A DNA stretch of 64,000 nucleotides from Solen grandis (GCA_021229015.1 CM037794.1:43599774-43663773); one strand, 5' to 3'; counted from the first letter of the stretch, positions 36,191 through 61,009 are shown. The notes: generated by a model not told the origin, from the letters alone. A program made the numbers and translations.

Positions 36191-36939
36191 GTCCTGATAT
36201 AGACTGGTTTTTGAGAGGGGGGGTGACCTACTTTCATTATTAATAACTTTTTATTATGCATGTTTTTGACTTGAAATTTGGAACAGTTATTGCTTATAAA
36301 GATATAAATGTGTTACTATGTTTGTTTAAGAAAATATATAATATTCTTTATATTATATAATATAATATATATAAAAAATATATAATTTTTTCCCATCTTA
36401 CTAAAATTTTATCAGAATCTACTTTCGGTTTGAAAGATAATGTAGAAAAAAATGGCAAAAATATTCCATTTTACTAGCAGAAAAAAATGTCCAAAATGAG
36501 AAAAACTGCCATGGTAAGTCAGGTTCCACAAACCAGAGACTCCTCAAGGACCATTTTTCAGATGCAGTTTAGCATACTATCCAAGTTGACATATTGCGAC
36601 ACAGCATGAATCATAGAATTCTGCTTGAAAAGCATGATTGTGATGTTCCGCATCTGTGCCATGAGTTACTCTGCATAAATGTGGAACACTTTAGACTTGA
36701 GCCCCATGATATGAACATGAAACAGTAGATTTGTATTAATAAGGGGAAATGTTTAGCTCATGATGGCTATCGTGAATGCCGTGACAGCTAGTGTAAGTAT
36801 TTATTTATTTATTTATTTTATTTTGTTTTATTGGTTATGTGATTCTTTGTTTAAGGGATTGTGCTGTCTTTGGGGGACCATGTGTTTGTAGTGTTTTCAT
36901 GCTTATATGAATGTACTCCTCTCTCTCTCTCTCTCTCTT

Positions 36940-36970
<31 letters not shown>

Positions 36971-37455
36971 ATGTCCTCTATACCACCGTTTTTTTACCAT
37001 GTACAAATTAGACTGATCTATTTGACAAAATCAGGTATTTCACAAACTTAAGGCGATTTCTACGTTGGATAGAATTTATGAAGATTAAAATTATGTTTCC
37101 TCGTAAGATTCCAGTGTTTCGTAGTCCGGAGTGGACGTCATGAAACGGAATTATGCGATATGGAAGCTTTCCGATTGCATAAAAAACAAATAAATAAATT
37201 AAAAAAAAAAAAAAAGAGGGTGATAAAAAGGAGCAGATAAGCCTGTCAAGAATACTGCATCATTGATCAAGTATTATTACCCTTGTTTATAGTTTGTGTA
37301 AAAACATTTGAATATAAATCCACAAAATTCATGAAATGGCTATTTAATTCCCAATGAACGTTACAACATCTGCTGTATATAGCATACACATGATCATGTA
37401 AAGAAAACGACAATACCCGGTCAAACCGCTATCTAAAAACAAAAGAGAGGCATTT
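36191..37455. other. Non-coding stretch with simple repeats
   Basis: Includes (TTTA)n at about 36797-36820, and (CT)n followed directly by (TA)n at about 36917-36965. The GC-richer segment 36500-36740 is not recognisable as a gene. Confidence 0.5.
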
Positions 37456-37459
37456 AAGT

Positions 37460-39220
37460 TTAACTGGTGTATAATACATGTACTTGTACGATAACACTGA
37501 CTGGCGTATAAAACATGCAGGATAACACTGACTGGTGTATAATACTTGTAGGATAACACTGACTGACGTATAATACTTGTAGGATAACACTAACTGAAGT
37601 ATAATACTTGTAGGATAACACTGACTGGTGTATAATACGTGTAGGATAACACTGACTGGAGTATAATACTTGTAGGATAACACTGACTGGTGTATGATAC
37701 TTGTAGGATAACACTGACTGGTGTATAATACTTGTAGGATAACACTGACTGGTGTATAATACTTGTACGATAACACTGACTGGTGTATAATACTTGTAGG
37801 ATAACACTGACTGGTGTATAATACTTGTACGATAACACTGACTGGCGTATAATACTTGTATGATAACACTGACTGGCGTATAATACTTATAGGATAACAC
37901 TGACTGGTGTATAATACTTGTAGGATAACACTGACTGGTGTATAATACTTGTAGGATAACACTGACTGGTGTATAATACTTGTAGGATAACACTGACCGG
38001 TGTATAATACTTGTACGATAACACTGACTGGCGTATAATACTTGTATGATAACACTGACTGGTGTATAATACTTGTAGGATAACACTGACTGGCGTATAA
38101 TACTTGTAGGATAACACTGACTGGCATATAATACTTGTACGATAACACTGACTGACGTATAATACTTGTAGGATAACACTGACTGGCATATAATACTTGT
38201 ACGATAACACTGACTGACGTATAATACTTGTAGGATAACACTGACTGGAGTATAATACTTGTAGGATAACACTGACTGGTGTATAATACTTGTACGATAA
38301 CACTGACTGGCGTATAATACTTGTATGATAACACTGACTGGCGTATAATACTTGTACGATAACACTGACTGGCGTATAATACTTGTACGATAACACTGAC
38401 TGGCATATAATACTTGTACGATAACACTGACTGGAGTATAAAACTTGTACGATAACACTGACTGGCGTATAATACTTGTAGGATAACACTGACTGGCGTA
38501 TAATACTTGTAGGATAACACTGACTGGTGTATAATACTTGTAGGATAACACTGACTGGTGTATAATACTTGTAGGATAACACTGACTGGTGTATAATACT
38601 TGTAGGATAACACTGACTGGCGTATTATACTTGTAGGATAACACTGACTGGTGTATAATACTTGTACGATAACACTGACTGGTGTATAATACTTGTATGA
38701 TAACACTGACTGGCGTATAATACTTGTAGGATAACACTGACTGGTGTATAATACTTGTAGGATAACACTGACTGGTGTATAATACTTGTAGGATAACACT
38801 GACTGGTGTATAGTACTTGTAGGATAACACTGACTGGTATATAATACTTGTAGGATAACACTGACTGGTGCATAATACTTGTAGGATAACACTGACTGGT
38901 GTATAATACTTGTAGGATAACACTGACTGGTGTATAATACTTGTACGATAACACTGACTGGTGTATAATACTTGTAGGATAACACTGACTGGTGTATAAT
39001 ACTTGTAGATAACACTGACTGACGTATAATACTTGTACCATAACACTGACTGGTGTATAAAACTTGTAGGATAACACTGATTGGTGTATAATACTTGTAG
39101 GATAATACTGACTGGCGTATAATACTTGTACAAAAATACTGACTGGCGTATGATTCTTGCACTATATATATCTGACTGGCGTATAATACTTTTACTATGT
39201 ACAGCTGACTGGCGTATAAT
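37460..39220. repeat. 30-bp minisatellite, about 58 units
   Basis: The unit is GTATAATACTTGTAG plus GATAACACTGACTGG. Variation is concentrated at a few sites (GTAGGA/GTACGA/GTATGA; GGTGTA/GGCGTA/GGAGTA/GACGTA). Runs of variants recur in blocks, for example 60-bp alternation at 38125-38240, showing unequal exchange. Because 30 is a multiple of 3 and the - strand unit has no stop, all three - frames are open. Two overlapping frames exceed 570 codons. These are artefacts of periodicity, not genes. One 29-bp unit near 39005 shifts the frames. Confidence 0.97.
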
Positions 39221-39229
39221 CAATGTGAA

Positions 39230-39775
39230 TGTTCCAAACTCCGCCGGGGGTCGCCGTGGCCGAGCGGTTACAGTCGTGGACTACAAATCTCTCAGCCCCT
39301 CACCGCTGTGGGTTCGAATCCCGGTAGGGACTTCGGATTTTTCATGTGAGGAAGCCTTCCAGCTGGCTTGCGGTAGGTCGGTGGTTCTATCCGGGTACCT
39401 CTGTGTACTCGGGGTCTTCCTGCACCTGTAATTAGCTGGACGTCGCTATATGATTGAAATACTATCGCAGCGACGGTAAACCCCAATACAACAACAACAA
39501 CAAACTCCGCCGCAGTAGTTGGCTCCCCTTATAGTTGTCGACAACCACTGCCACCAAAAGTAGATTCGGCTGTTGTAGGCCGGATTTACTTTTTTTTTAC
39601 TTTTGACTATATCATATCAGTTTCGTTATATTCCACGAAAATAACATTCATGAAAAGTAAAAAATCAAATCAAATAACATTAATTTATAACATTATGAGT
39701 GTTGGTTACATGGTTTCAACTATCATCACGTGACTTGCGTGGTGTCAATGGTTATAGTACCGTAGCGTGACGTAA
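39230..39775 (-). repeat. Dispersed repeat, copy 2, with SINE inserted
   Basis: Inverted match to 16612-16883 (CATCACGTGACTTGCGTGG, GTAGATTCGGCTG, AAACTCCGCCGCAGTAG). It abuts the minisatellite. Its left end is split by a SINE at 39247-39500 that duplicated 12 bp of it. Confidence 0.8.
39247..39500 (+). mobile_element. tRNA-derived SINE (family B) with 12-bp target duplication
   Basis: The head GTGGCCGAGCGGTTACAG (A box) and GGGTTCGAATCCCGG (B box) resembles a class II tRNA. The body has GGACTTCGGATTTTTCATGT and TGGCTTGCGGTAGGTCGG, and the tail GGACGTCGCTATATGATTGA then (CAA)n. The duplication CAAACTCCGCCG is at 39235-39246 and 39501-39512. It is very close in sequence to the copy at 61010. 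Confidence 0.92.
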
Positions 39776-39880
39776 CCTGTGCGCGGAGTTTGGTGATTTT
39801 TCGTCACAATCTATAAATAGAGACTGTGACGTCACTAGCTTGCACCAGTCTCTATACTAGACCGTAGGATTCACCCAAAA
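39776..39880. promoter_or_regulatory. Possible promoter: TATA-like and CRE motifs
   Basis: CTATAAATAG (39811-39820) is followed 7 bases later by a perfect TGACGTCA (39827-39834). An AGAGACTG/CAGTCTCT inverted repeat encloses the CRE. The arrangement could be a promoter in either direction; no attached gene was proven. Confidence 0.3.
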
Positions 39881-40051
39881 ACTGCGAATTGTGCTTCCGC
39901 GCAAATATACCCAAGTTCTATATAACTATGACCAAACGTTAGTAACATGAACATGCTCAAATACTACTAAATGTGCCTTTACCATTTTCGACTCATTATA
40001 TTGTAATTTAAACACTTCTAGTTCAGATTGAGCAATACATATAAATAAAAC

Positions 40052-40520
40052 TTACGATTCTACTTTCACTTTCACATGGATTTTTGGAAAACGTTGTCGT
40101 GTGGGTGTAATTTGCAGATAGTATTTTTCTCTCAAAATCTCATATACAATGCAAAAAATACTGTACACTGGCATAATAAATAGACAATGACTTAATACCG
40201 TGTTAAAATCGGAGCCATAATTTTCCCATAATTCTTTGAGCGTTTTTACACAGGTCATTCAGACCGGTGTTGACATATTGATGTTCGTCATGGAAAGAAA
40301 AAAAAGGAGGTAACTAGTAAGCACTATCTATGTACATACCATTTATAAGTATGTCCGTCTGATTGGGTAAACCTAATATAGATTTTATCTCACTGTTAGA
40401 ACAAATAATGTCACCAATGTCCTGAGCATCATGTTTATTTTTAAGTTGCAATAAAGTATAATATTTCGTATAAAATTCACGTGCTATGAATTTTCTCCTG
40501 ATTTGGTGTTGGGTTGTCAA
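40052..40520 (-). other. Two open blocks of unknown nature
   Basis: On the - strand 40520-40314 reads REFYTKYYTLLQLKNKHDAQ... to a TAG. 40258-40052 reads TCVKTLKELWENYGSDFNTV..., ending at a consensus donor GTAGAATC|GTAAGT. The composition is more protein-like than the surroundings. No family recognised and no partner exon identified. Confidence 0.25.
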
Positions 40521-40789
40521 TCCTTTTAGGAACTCCGTTTAGAGGAGAAATTTTAGTGCCCGCTTACTGCAGAGGACTTATGACGTTAGGAATTGCCACG
40601 TGGTTTCGTGCACAAACCCTTCGTATTTTCGTGAATGAGTTTCCTGGTAAGTTAATTTAATATACACTCTTTACCGATAATATACTGAATTCTAACGGTG
40701 AGATAAAATCCATATCCCACAGCGAGAGTGATATAGATCTGCCTGTGTTATTTCTTTTTTTTTTCTCATAAAGGATATGTAGTAGCAGT

Positions 40790-40872
40790 AAACAAAAAAA
40801 CAAAACAAACAACAACAAAAACAAAAAAACAACAAAAAAAAACAACAACAACAAACAAACAAACAAAACAAT
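40790..40872. repeat. (CAA/CAAA)n tract
   Basis: A-rich imperfect AAC/AAAC repeats of about 80 bases. Confidence 0.8.
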
Positions 40873-42227
40873 AATTAAAGTAAATTTGCTTGTTTTGAGT
40901 GAATATGAAATAGATCTTATCTCGAAGTGATTCACTCGCACTACGTGCTCGTATAAACATTAAAATTGTATCACTTCTCGATGAGATATATTGCGTATCC
41001 ATTCAAAAGAAACACACATCCACTACAAATAAACGCAGTTATATGTTTAATATGTAAAATGCACTATCAAGTACATGTACGTAATTTCGAATGTAGGCCC
41101 TATCTAAATTGAAAACACAAATGTATGACTACCTGCAATACCATGTTCAAAGCTTTTCATGGAAATGACAACCTCCATTTTGTTAATGTCATAAAAACCT
41201 ACCATATTTATGTTAGGGAATATACAACATAGGGTATAGGGCTAGGTAAAAGGACACATTGCCAGGAGCAAGCAAGATTTTTTTTTAAAATAGGATATGT
41301 TGCATGGAATTAGGACACAGTACCAGAACTGGTTGCTGACAAGAATTTATTAGATAGGATATGGTGCAAGGAAATAGGACACTGTGCAAGGAGCTGGCAA
41401 GATTGTCAAAGAAGAAATGATTAAATATGATATGGTAACAGGGATTTGAGTATGATACTCAAATTTGAGCATGAGATCGTACTTAAGTATTTTCGAGAAC
41501 ACGGGGCCAGGTGCTAGCAAGTCTTTTGGCGTCATACGACGTCATGTGACGTCATAACATCATTTTTTAAGCGAAAATATATGATTTTTTTAGCACTGCA
41601 GGTCTCATATTTCGACCGATTAGCATAAAATTTTCACGAAATGTGCAGCATAGTGTCCCATTATGCATGGTCAGTTCCGTTTCTGGAAAGGTCAAGATCA
41701 TATCACAATAATTTTTTATTCTTCGGCCTTAAATATCCCAAAAACTAAAAATATTTTATCGAGACAATACCGGCATAAATACTAGTGCTTTAGAAACTCT
41801 TTCAGATGATATTCAGTTTTTGAAGATCAAGTTTGTAAAAACGGTCATACCCGTAGTGCAGTAGTCTGCTTAGATCTCGAAAAAAATGTAAATAACACCA
41901 TGAACACGATTAAGGGCGTATGTGACAGTTTGCTTCATTTTCTATATAGACAAAGAAGGAAAATTTTAACTGTTCAATAGATTTTTTTTAAACTTTGCAT
42001 GATTATAGAGAATCATAAAAGAAGCGTTTTATGAAAAAAAATTGGGTCACCGTCCTACTCTCGGACCTTTAGTTTACCAAATGAGCGAACTAACTGCGCC
42101 ACGAAGTTTGTTGTCAAAAATAGCTTATGATAACTAAGTTATACACTGCCAGTTTTGCGACTTAGAGGGACGAGTCCGCTACCAAGGTTAATTACGTTTT
42201 CTATAGACTCGGAACTGTTTATTTTTA
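40873..42227. other. Stretch without recognised genes
   Basis: Apart from the degenerate tandem repeat at 41.2-41.5 kb, a tRNA-like segment on the - strand at 42050-42105 (GTGGCGCAGTTAGTTCGC as an A-box-like part) may be a SINE head or tRNA pseudogene. Confidence 0.4.
41226..41530. repeat. Degenerate tandem repeat, unit about 70 bp
   Basis: Three to four units share ATAGGATATG(T/G)TGCA.GGAA, TAGGACAC..TGC and GAGC.GGCAAG. Highly diverged. Confidence 0.5.
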
Positions 42228-42976
42228 TGTTTAAATAGGTAGATTAAATTGTTTTTATTTGCCAATTAATAATCACGCAGAAAGATTTGCACCCGAACCT
42301 CCCCTTTATGATGGAACATCCTAAAATGACTTATGCAAACCAATGAAACGAGTGCTTTCCGAACTCTTCGGTTGTTAACCAAGTTTAGATTGGTTCAAGA
42401 AATAGGTCAAAATCTATTTTATAAAGCTAACGCCGAATAGAAGGTCTCAAAAATGGTATTCAGCCTTATTTATATTCATTTGCACAGTGGGATTGTCTTA
42501 ATTATACAGAAGCACGTCCCTGTCCTCTGCTTTTCAGAAACGAAAAAAAATTCGAACATTATATAAAATATTGTTTTCTGTCAGAATTAAATCATTTCTC
42601 AGTAAAAATTTATTGCGGAAATTTAGAAAGGACGACAACATTACAAGTCTTGTTTTATTGTATGCAAGAGGAAGAACAATAACTTAGGCCTTCAATGTCA
42701 TATAGGAAATTCAATGGTCTTTCCTATTTTATTTTTCAACCATCATTCCTTTTGACCCGAAGAATCCTTTGAAAAACAAATTAATGTGTTTTATCTACCA
42801 GTTTTCAATTATATGTAAATACCTGTTCAGATACAAAGCTTCGACCATAAACTGACTTCATTTTAGTTCATTTCATATTGCTTTGGAGTTTACCATCTCC
42901 GGGACAGTATTTTATGTAACAACACTGCTAGGAGAACCATGATTGCACTAAGGCCCTAGGGTAGACCACCATGCCT
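42228..42976 (-). pseudogene. Duplicated PON terminal exon and 3' UTR, coding part deleted
   Basis: It aligns with 43036-43922 through the 3' flank, the acceptor region and upstream intron. About 176 bp present in the other copy (43502-43677) are missing, with a TCAA microhomology at the junction. The acceptor TTTCAAAG and the exon start (TCTTCGGGTCAAAA) remain, followed within about 8 codons by a stop. An AATAAA on the - strand (42654-42659) is preserved, so it could act as an alternative 3' end for PON. Confidence 0.85.
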
Positions 42977-43419
42977 ACAGCTAGTCAGTTGGGAGGCTGA
43001 AAAAGGCGGGTGATGTTTGCAACTGGGTGGTTTTACATGTTTAAATCCTTTATGTAGATAAAATTGTTATTTGCAAATTTACAATTATGCAGAAGATATT
43101 CACCCCGGAACTCCCTTTTTACGTGTATGATGAAATATCACAAAATAATTTAAGCAAACCAATGAAACCAGTGCTTTTCCGAACTATTCGGTAGGTTAGA
43201 TTGGTCCAAGAAATAGGTCAAATCCTTTTTATAAAGCTTACGCCGTAAAATGAGTGTAAGAACGGAGGTCTCCAAAATGGAGTCTAGCCTAATTATATTC
43301 ATGTGCAGCGTAAGATTGAGCATGATAACAATAGTGTTTTCCGTCAGGATGTAATCATTTCTCCCGTAAAATTAATATTGCTGGAGATGAGAAAGGATAA
43401 CAGCGTTTAAAGTCTACTT

Positions 43420-43425
43420 TTTATT
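43420..43425 (-). terminator. PON polyadenylation signal AATAAA
   Basis: AATAAA on the - strand lies 116 bases past the PON stop codon. A second one exists in the duplicated copy downstream. Confidence 0.6.
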
Positions 43426-43540
43426 GTATGGAAGATGAAGAACAGTAAATTAGACATTCAAAGTTTTGCAAGAATTCAAAGTCTTTACTATCTCTTTTTT
43501 CAAAACATTGAAAGAATCATACTGTCTTTTGACGGCGTTG

Positions 43541-55859
<12,319 letters not shown>

Positions 55860-55879
55860 CCTCTTCTACTCGAAGCAAA

Positions 55880-58195
55880 TGCTGTCCTCAAAATGATATC
55901 ATTTTTCTACATTTTGAGGCAGCGTTCTGTTTTTGTTATTTTGTTACTTTTCTGGCTTGGTAATCGTGGGATTTTGTATCTCGAAATATCCAGTTACAAA
56001 CTAATTACTTACAGACTCTCTTCTTATTGACGCCGTAAGAAACAGTATGGGAATAGATTTTTTTGCCAGTGGAGCCGCATATTCAAAATAGGGAGCAACC
56101 GCCATTATTATTGTAAAGTAAAATCATGTAAACAATTTATGAATCAGTTATATGTATTAACTGATGTATAAAAAAAAGATTAAAAATACGCAAGTTATCT
56201 GTCGTTTTTCAAAAGAAATTCGACACATTTAATGTGAATCTGATAACTTCTCTCTAAATTCGTAGGCCACAAGCAAGCAACATAAAAGCTAAAGCTCAGA
56301 AAAAGTGTTTGGAAGATGTTTTGTTACCTTAAAATATTCAGATTTTTAGATACAAAACGTCAACTTGAAAAGTCAATGAAACCGCAGTTTAACAATACAT
56401 ATTACAACATAATGAAGAAAGTGTAGAAAACATAAACACATACACATGGCCGTATCGGACATGTCTAATTGACGGCCCCAGGTCCAATCTGTGATCCCAA
56501 TATGATATAATGCTTGAATTGGGTGAATTTAACTGAAAATTTTAGCATATGTTGTAAAGCCTTGTAAATATATATTCAATTTTATATATATCATCAATAC
56601 AAAAAGAATTCCATACTCCTACTATCGGGAAGAATTTTAAATTCCGGGACCTGTACCTAAATCCCGTACCAAACGGGAACTCATCTGTGCTAATTTGTTT
56701 TATTATCATCGTCCTTTGTTGTTGCTGCTGATTTTTTTTAACAATAACGTCAACACCGGCATAGTAGCTTACTGTCTTGAAATGCCATGCATCTTGCAGA
56801 CCCTAACTCTTCCAAATTTTTTAAGAAAGGAATTACCTGTTGTAAAATGTATCTCATTTGATCTATAGATTAGTTAATTTATGGCATCTCAATTCATCAT
56901 CAAAGACTATGTTTACTATAATTTAAGTATTTTTTTTCTGTACAACTGTGTTCTATTTCTGAATAATTTGATAATATGAGATTTTTCATAATTTAGTGAT
57001 ATAAAATATTCTGAAATGGCTTTGCTTTATTTAAGTCATGCTTCAAAACATGCGCGGCATCTTTGCTGCTTTGCATCAAAATCAATCTTGTCTCTTCAAG
57101 AAAGTCCCAGAATTTTTCCCACGATGTTAGACCAGGGCACGCGCTGAAATCATCGAGGCGTAAGATCACTCTTACACTCTCGTCGCAGAATGAAAGACAT
57201 GCGAACCAGTTCATAGGACGCAGGTCAAACAATTTTATAATAATTGTCAAAACATTCTCATTAATCTATTGTTCTGAGAGAAATTCTTACCTACATCTTC
57301 AACAATCACTACAAACTGTAAGTATTTTTCCTGCGGAGAAAAATATTTTATCAGCTTCTAACTTGAGGTTTGCTGGTTACTTTTTTTACTGTCTCGACTC
57401 TAATTATATGAGTATGAATGGAAAAAAAAGTTTCAAGGTCAACCTTTTTAATTTCGCGTGATTCCCTTTTCAGCAAGGCACTTTTTCTCTTCTAGTTACA
57501 GAAAAGGGTTTTCTCTAAAAATGATATATTTCAACTGTATTCTACAACTATATTCTACAAATGTATGTATTCTCCAGGAATAAATCATTTACTGCATGCC
57601 CTTTATTTAATAATGCACCAAAATAACATAGACACGTTAACACACGAAAAGTGGCGAAGCACGGTGTGTGTGGTGTGGGGGGGAGGGATACGTTTAATTT
57701 GATAAGTAGCATTTGTCCAAAATACAACCTCCTGACGTTTTATGTGCATCTGTAACCTTTAATTTTTTTTTGGTCGGGCCAACAGTTGGTGACCCAGTTA
57801 GTCCTGAATGTCGCACAAAGGCTTATGTTGCACTTGCGTCATCATATGTCGCAAGGATGACGCTAAAAAATGTCACAAAATAATTGCACTGCCGCTGTAT
57901 GTCGCAACATCAACGCTTAATGTCGAACACCTTTACAAGTGGGATTTAATAAACCATATGATGTTTTGTTTTAAGCATTTCACGTTTATAAGTTAAAACA
58001 TGTGATAAGTGTTGCAAATGGTAATAAATGGCTGTTCATTCGTCAGGTTAATATTTAGTTTAGCCCCGGGTTAATCGCTTTTGGTCGTCTGTTTTGGGGA
58101 ATTCGTTTGGACGATAGCCCCAGAGCAGACAGACCCACTGAACAACATACTATAGAATCACAGCGCCAGACAATCATTAATATTGTGTGTGACGT
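55880..58195. other. Stretch with one unassigned open block
   Basis: On the - strand 57220-56993 is open and protein-like (LRPMNWFACLSFCDESVRVI and LTSWEKFWDFLEETRLILMQ, ending TAA). It could be a terminal exon, but I recognise no family and no clear acceptor. The rest is AT-rich without features. Confidence 0.35.
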
Positions 58196-58209
58196 TATTT
58201 TCAGTTGCG

Positions 58210-58392
58210 TTTCTTCCTAGGGCTAAACGCGACATTACGATAATGAAAACACGACAAAACGATAGTGCGATGATGATAATGCGACATACTATCGCGTTTT
58301 CACCATCGTAATAATGCACGGTCGTGTTATCATCAACGCACCTTCGCATTTTCCTTATCGTGCCTATCTCGTTTTCGTTATCGATGATGGAG
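58210..58392. mobile_element. Fold-back repeat rich in CGAxxATGA motifs
   Basis: The left half (CGACATTACGATAATGAAAA, GATAATGCGAC) and the reverse complement of the right half (CGATAACGAAAACGAGATAG, GATGGTGAAAACGCG) are composed of the same short words in the same order. It looks like a palindromic MITE of about 180 bp. Confidence 0.5.
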
Positions 58393-58692
58393 ATACATTT
58401 CTTTCATTATTTGATTGCTAGCTAAGATTGCGTCAGTGGTAACAATAAGTAGAACTATGCATACCATATTACGGCAATGTCAAGAAGACCGCTCACAGTT
58501 GATCTGTTTTCTTCTCTTCCTCGTTGATTTTGCCCAAGTCTTTCGTTTCCTGACAAATTAACTCGGAGAAGCACATAACATTGGAAAACGATACTTTTCA
58601 TAACGTACTAGGGCCATTTTTTACTAATTTTACGTCAACCATATTCTTTCTTTCTTTTCTTTTTTATCGTCATTATTATGATTCTATTTTAA

Positions 58693-58995
58693 ACCGGTCC
58701 CGATGGCCGAGTGGTTAGAGAGTCTGCCTCGGGAGCGGGAGGTCGTGGGTGCGATCCCCGGCCTCGACATACCAAAGTCGTAAAAAATGGTACTGTTATA
58801 GCTCCCTTGCTTGGCTCTCAGCATATAATTTTTGTTTAACTAGTTAGCCCGGTGTCAGGATAATGTAATGCCAGATGTCTACGGCGTGATTCTGCAGTGT
58901 GGCAGCACTATATCTGTCTCAAGTAAATTGTATAGGTCGTCTCCAAATAACTGAAATACAGTCAGTGGGACGTTAAATCCAACAAGCAAACAAAC
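58693..58995 (+). mobile_element. tRNA-derived SINE (family A), near full length
   Basis: The best-preserved A box (CCGATGGCCGAGTGGTTAGA) and B-box region (GGTGCGATCCCCGGCC) are present. The body has lost part of the TGACTGGGTGTGGTATCA block. The tail is ACAGTCAGTGGGACGTTAAA. One substitution changes the B box TTCGA to TGCGA. Confidence 0.9.
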
Positions 58996-61009
58996 AAACT
59001 TACTCTTTTTTGACGCAGGATTTGTGATCTATATTCTCTCTCAGTGTTTTATGTCGACTGTCGAGCATTATAAAGTTTATATCAGACGACAAAAGCACTC
59101 AAGGAAGACCCTGGGTGTTGACACTTGTGTTAAACTGGTCATAAACTCAGACATGCATTGCGCCACATTAAAACGAAAATGATTGATTATATATATTATG
59201 AGCTGCTATTATACTGAATTACATATATGTCCTGTACCAATTAAAAAAATCAAAGAATATATATATGCCTGTATTTTGTGTTCGAAGATATGATGGATTG
59301 CGCCTTGGTCAAAATTATGTAAAGGTAGTATTAGAATATTTTATAAGATTTATAACAGATATGAACCTTTCAGGTTTAAAGTCTTGACAGTCTTAATTTT
59401 CTTTTAATTTCATTACTAAACGCTAAAATCATATACAAAGTGAGCTACTGAAAGTCTTTTTGTAGCTGCAGATGAGGACTTTTCAAGCGATGCCAATAAA
59501 CCCAGTGTTATAAACCCGCTTTAACCTGCTTGAACACTGTCTTTAAAAGAAAAGATGAACACATCATCTGTTCAATCATTGGTAAAAATAAGCATATCGC
59601 CAAACTTACTCTCCCCATTTCTCATGCCTATATTTTATAAGATTATATGAATTAAATTTTAATTTTATATACACATGTTCTTGATATAGGTAAATTAATA
59701 ATATTCAATATAACAAAAAATATGTATCTTATATTGCATAAACAATCTAAAAAAAAATAATGCAAAACATGTCCTCTGGGATTCAAACTCACACCCCTTT
59801 TCAACGCCGTTAGAGTGGCGAAAAGCCTGCGTATTTTACCCACTGCACTAACGGACCAACCGTTGCCTACAGGCGAAATTTACCGATATAATATTACCTG
59901 TAGCTGGAAATTCCAGCCAGTTATGGTTCGAAAAATCCCCCGAATGAGGTGCGATTTTTTCGTTTGCGTACTTTCTTTCATTACAGTTTATTAAACACGT
60001 TATCTCCAGCGTCGATTATCAACATATTTTACTTCAGTTTCGACTTCCATAACAAAATGGTACTGATATTAACATGGAAATAATCACTATTGAGTGATAA
60101 GACAGAAAACAAAATTTGGAACTATTTCTCTGCGTAGTAAAAAAATATTAAAATACTGGTCCAAGTTCGGAAAGTGCAATTCAGAATTCGGGAAAATGCA
60201 TTTACAACGACATTACTAATATCCTTCCATTTTTTTTCTTTTAATGGTCACCATGAAGTAAAATATAGTTATATACATCAATACTGATAACTAAAAAAAC
60301 ACAGCTGCGAAAAGATGATGTAAAGAAAGACCTAGTAAACAAAAAGTTGGCAACTAGTATTAGTCTCACAAAAGCACGCAGCATATTTTCCAATTCTTGC
60401 TAAGTCACGTTTTCAAATATCTTCTATTCTATTGAAGATATGTGGAAGAAATTCATATCTTAAAATAGAACGTTACATTACCGACAAAAATAATGACTTA
60501 TTTATTGAAAAAAAAAACAAAAAAAAAAAAAAAACCCCAAAAAACAGGAAAATGAAAAAGTTTTATGTAAAAAAAAGACAAGACCCTTCACAAAAAAAAA
60601 AAAAGTAAACTTTGTTGCTACAGTGGTTAAAATAATTTAAACTATCCTTTTTTTTAAAAGAAGTCAAACTGAATATAATTCCTTGCGTTAGAGGAAAGAC
60701 TATTGTGTAATATAATTGTATTTTCCCCTGTGATTTTTCCATACTTTTTTGAAAGCTTGCAAAATTCAATAATTTGTGTGCTAGCAAATTATTTTTCACT
60801 GACTTTTATAGGAGTTTCCAATCACTGTTTAATATGTATTCGAGTTGACAAAGCAGAAATAGTAAAAATAAATGCCCGAGGGTTTAGCTGATGGAAATGG
60901 TGGTGATAAATGTGTTGTTGTCGTTAATGATGCTGCTACTTCTTCTGTTATAATACTAAAACCTTAACCTGTACATTTTACGTCCATATCTTCAGTTACC
61001 ACTTTAGTA
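58996..61009. other. Stretch without recognised genes
   Basis: AT-rich sequence with A-runs at 60508-60610. Apart from the tRNA-like segment near 59.8 kb nothing was recognised. Confidence 0.45.
59770..59870 (-). mobile_element. tRNA-like SINE head or tRNA pseudogene
   Basis: On the - strand GGTTGGTCCGTTAGTGCAGT (A-box region) and GTGTGAGTTTGAATCCCAG (B-box region) are spaced as in a tRNA, with a long insert between. The acceptor stem does not pair, so it is not a working tRNA gene. Confidence 0.45.

Noticed and set aside
37460..39220. CRISPR-like array
   Set aside because: Units are contiguous 30-mers without unique spacers, in a eukaryotic context; it is a minisatellite.
37429..39223. Two overlapping - strand frames of 577 and 587 codons
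   Set aside because: They exist only because a 30-bp stop-free tandem unit keeps every frame open; the peptides are pure decapeptide repeats with no signal of selection.
39247..39330. tRNA-Ser/Leu gene
   Set aside because: A and B boxes are present but the acceptor stem does not pair and a SINE body and CAA tail follow, with a target duplication; it is a SINE head.
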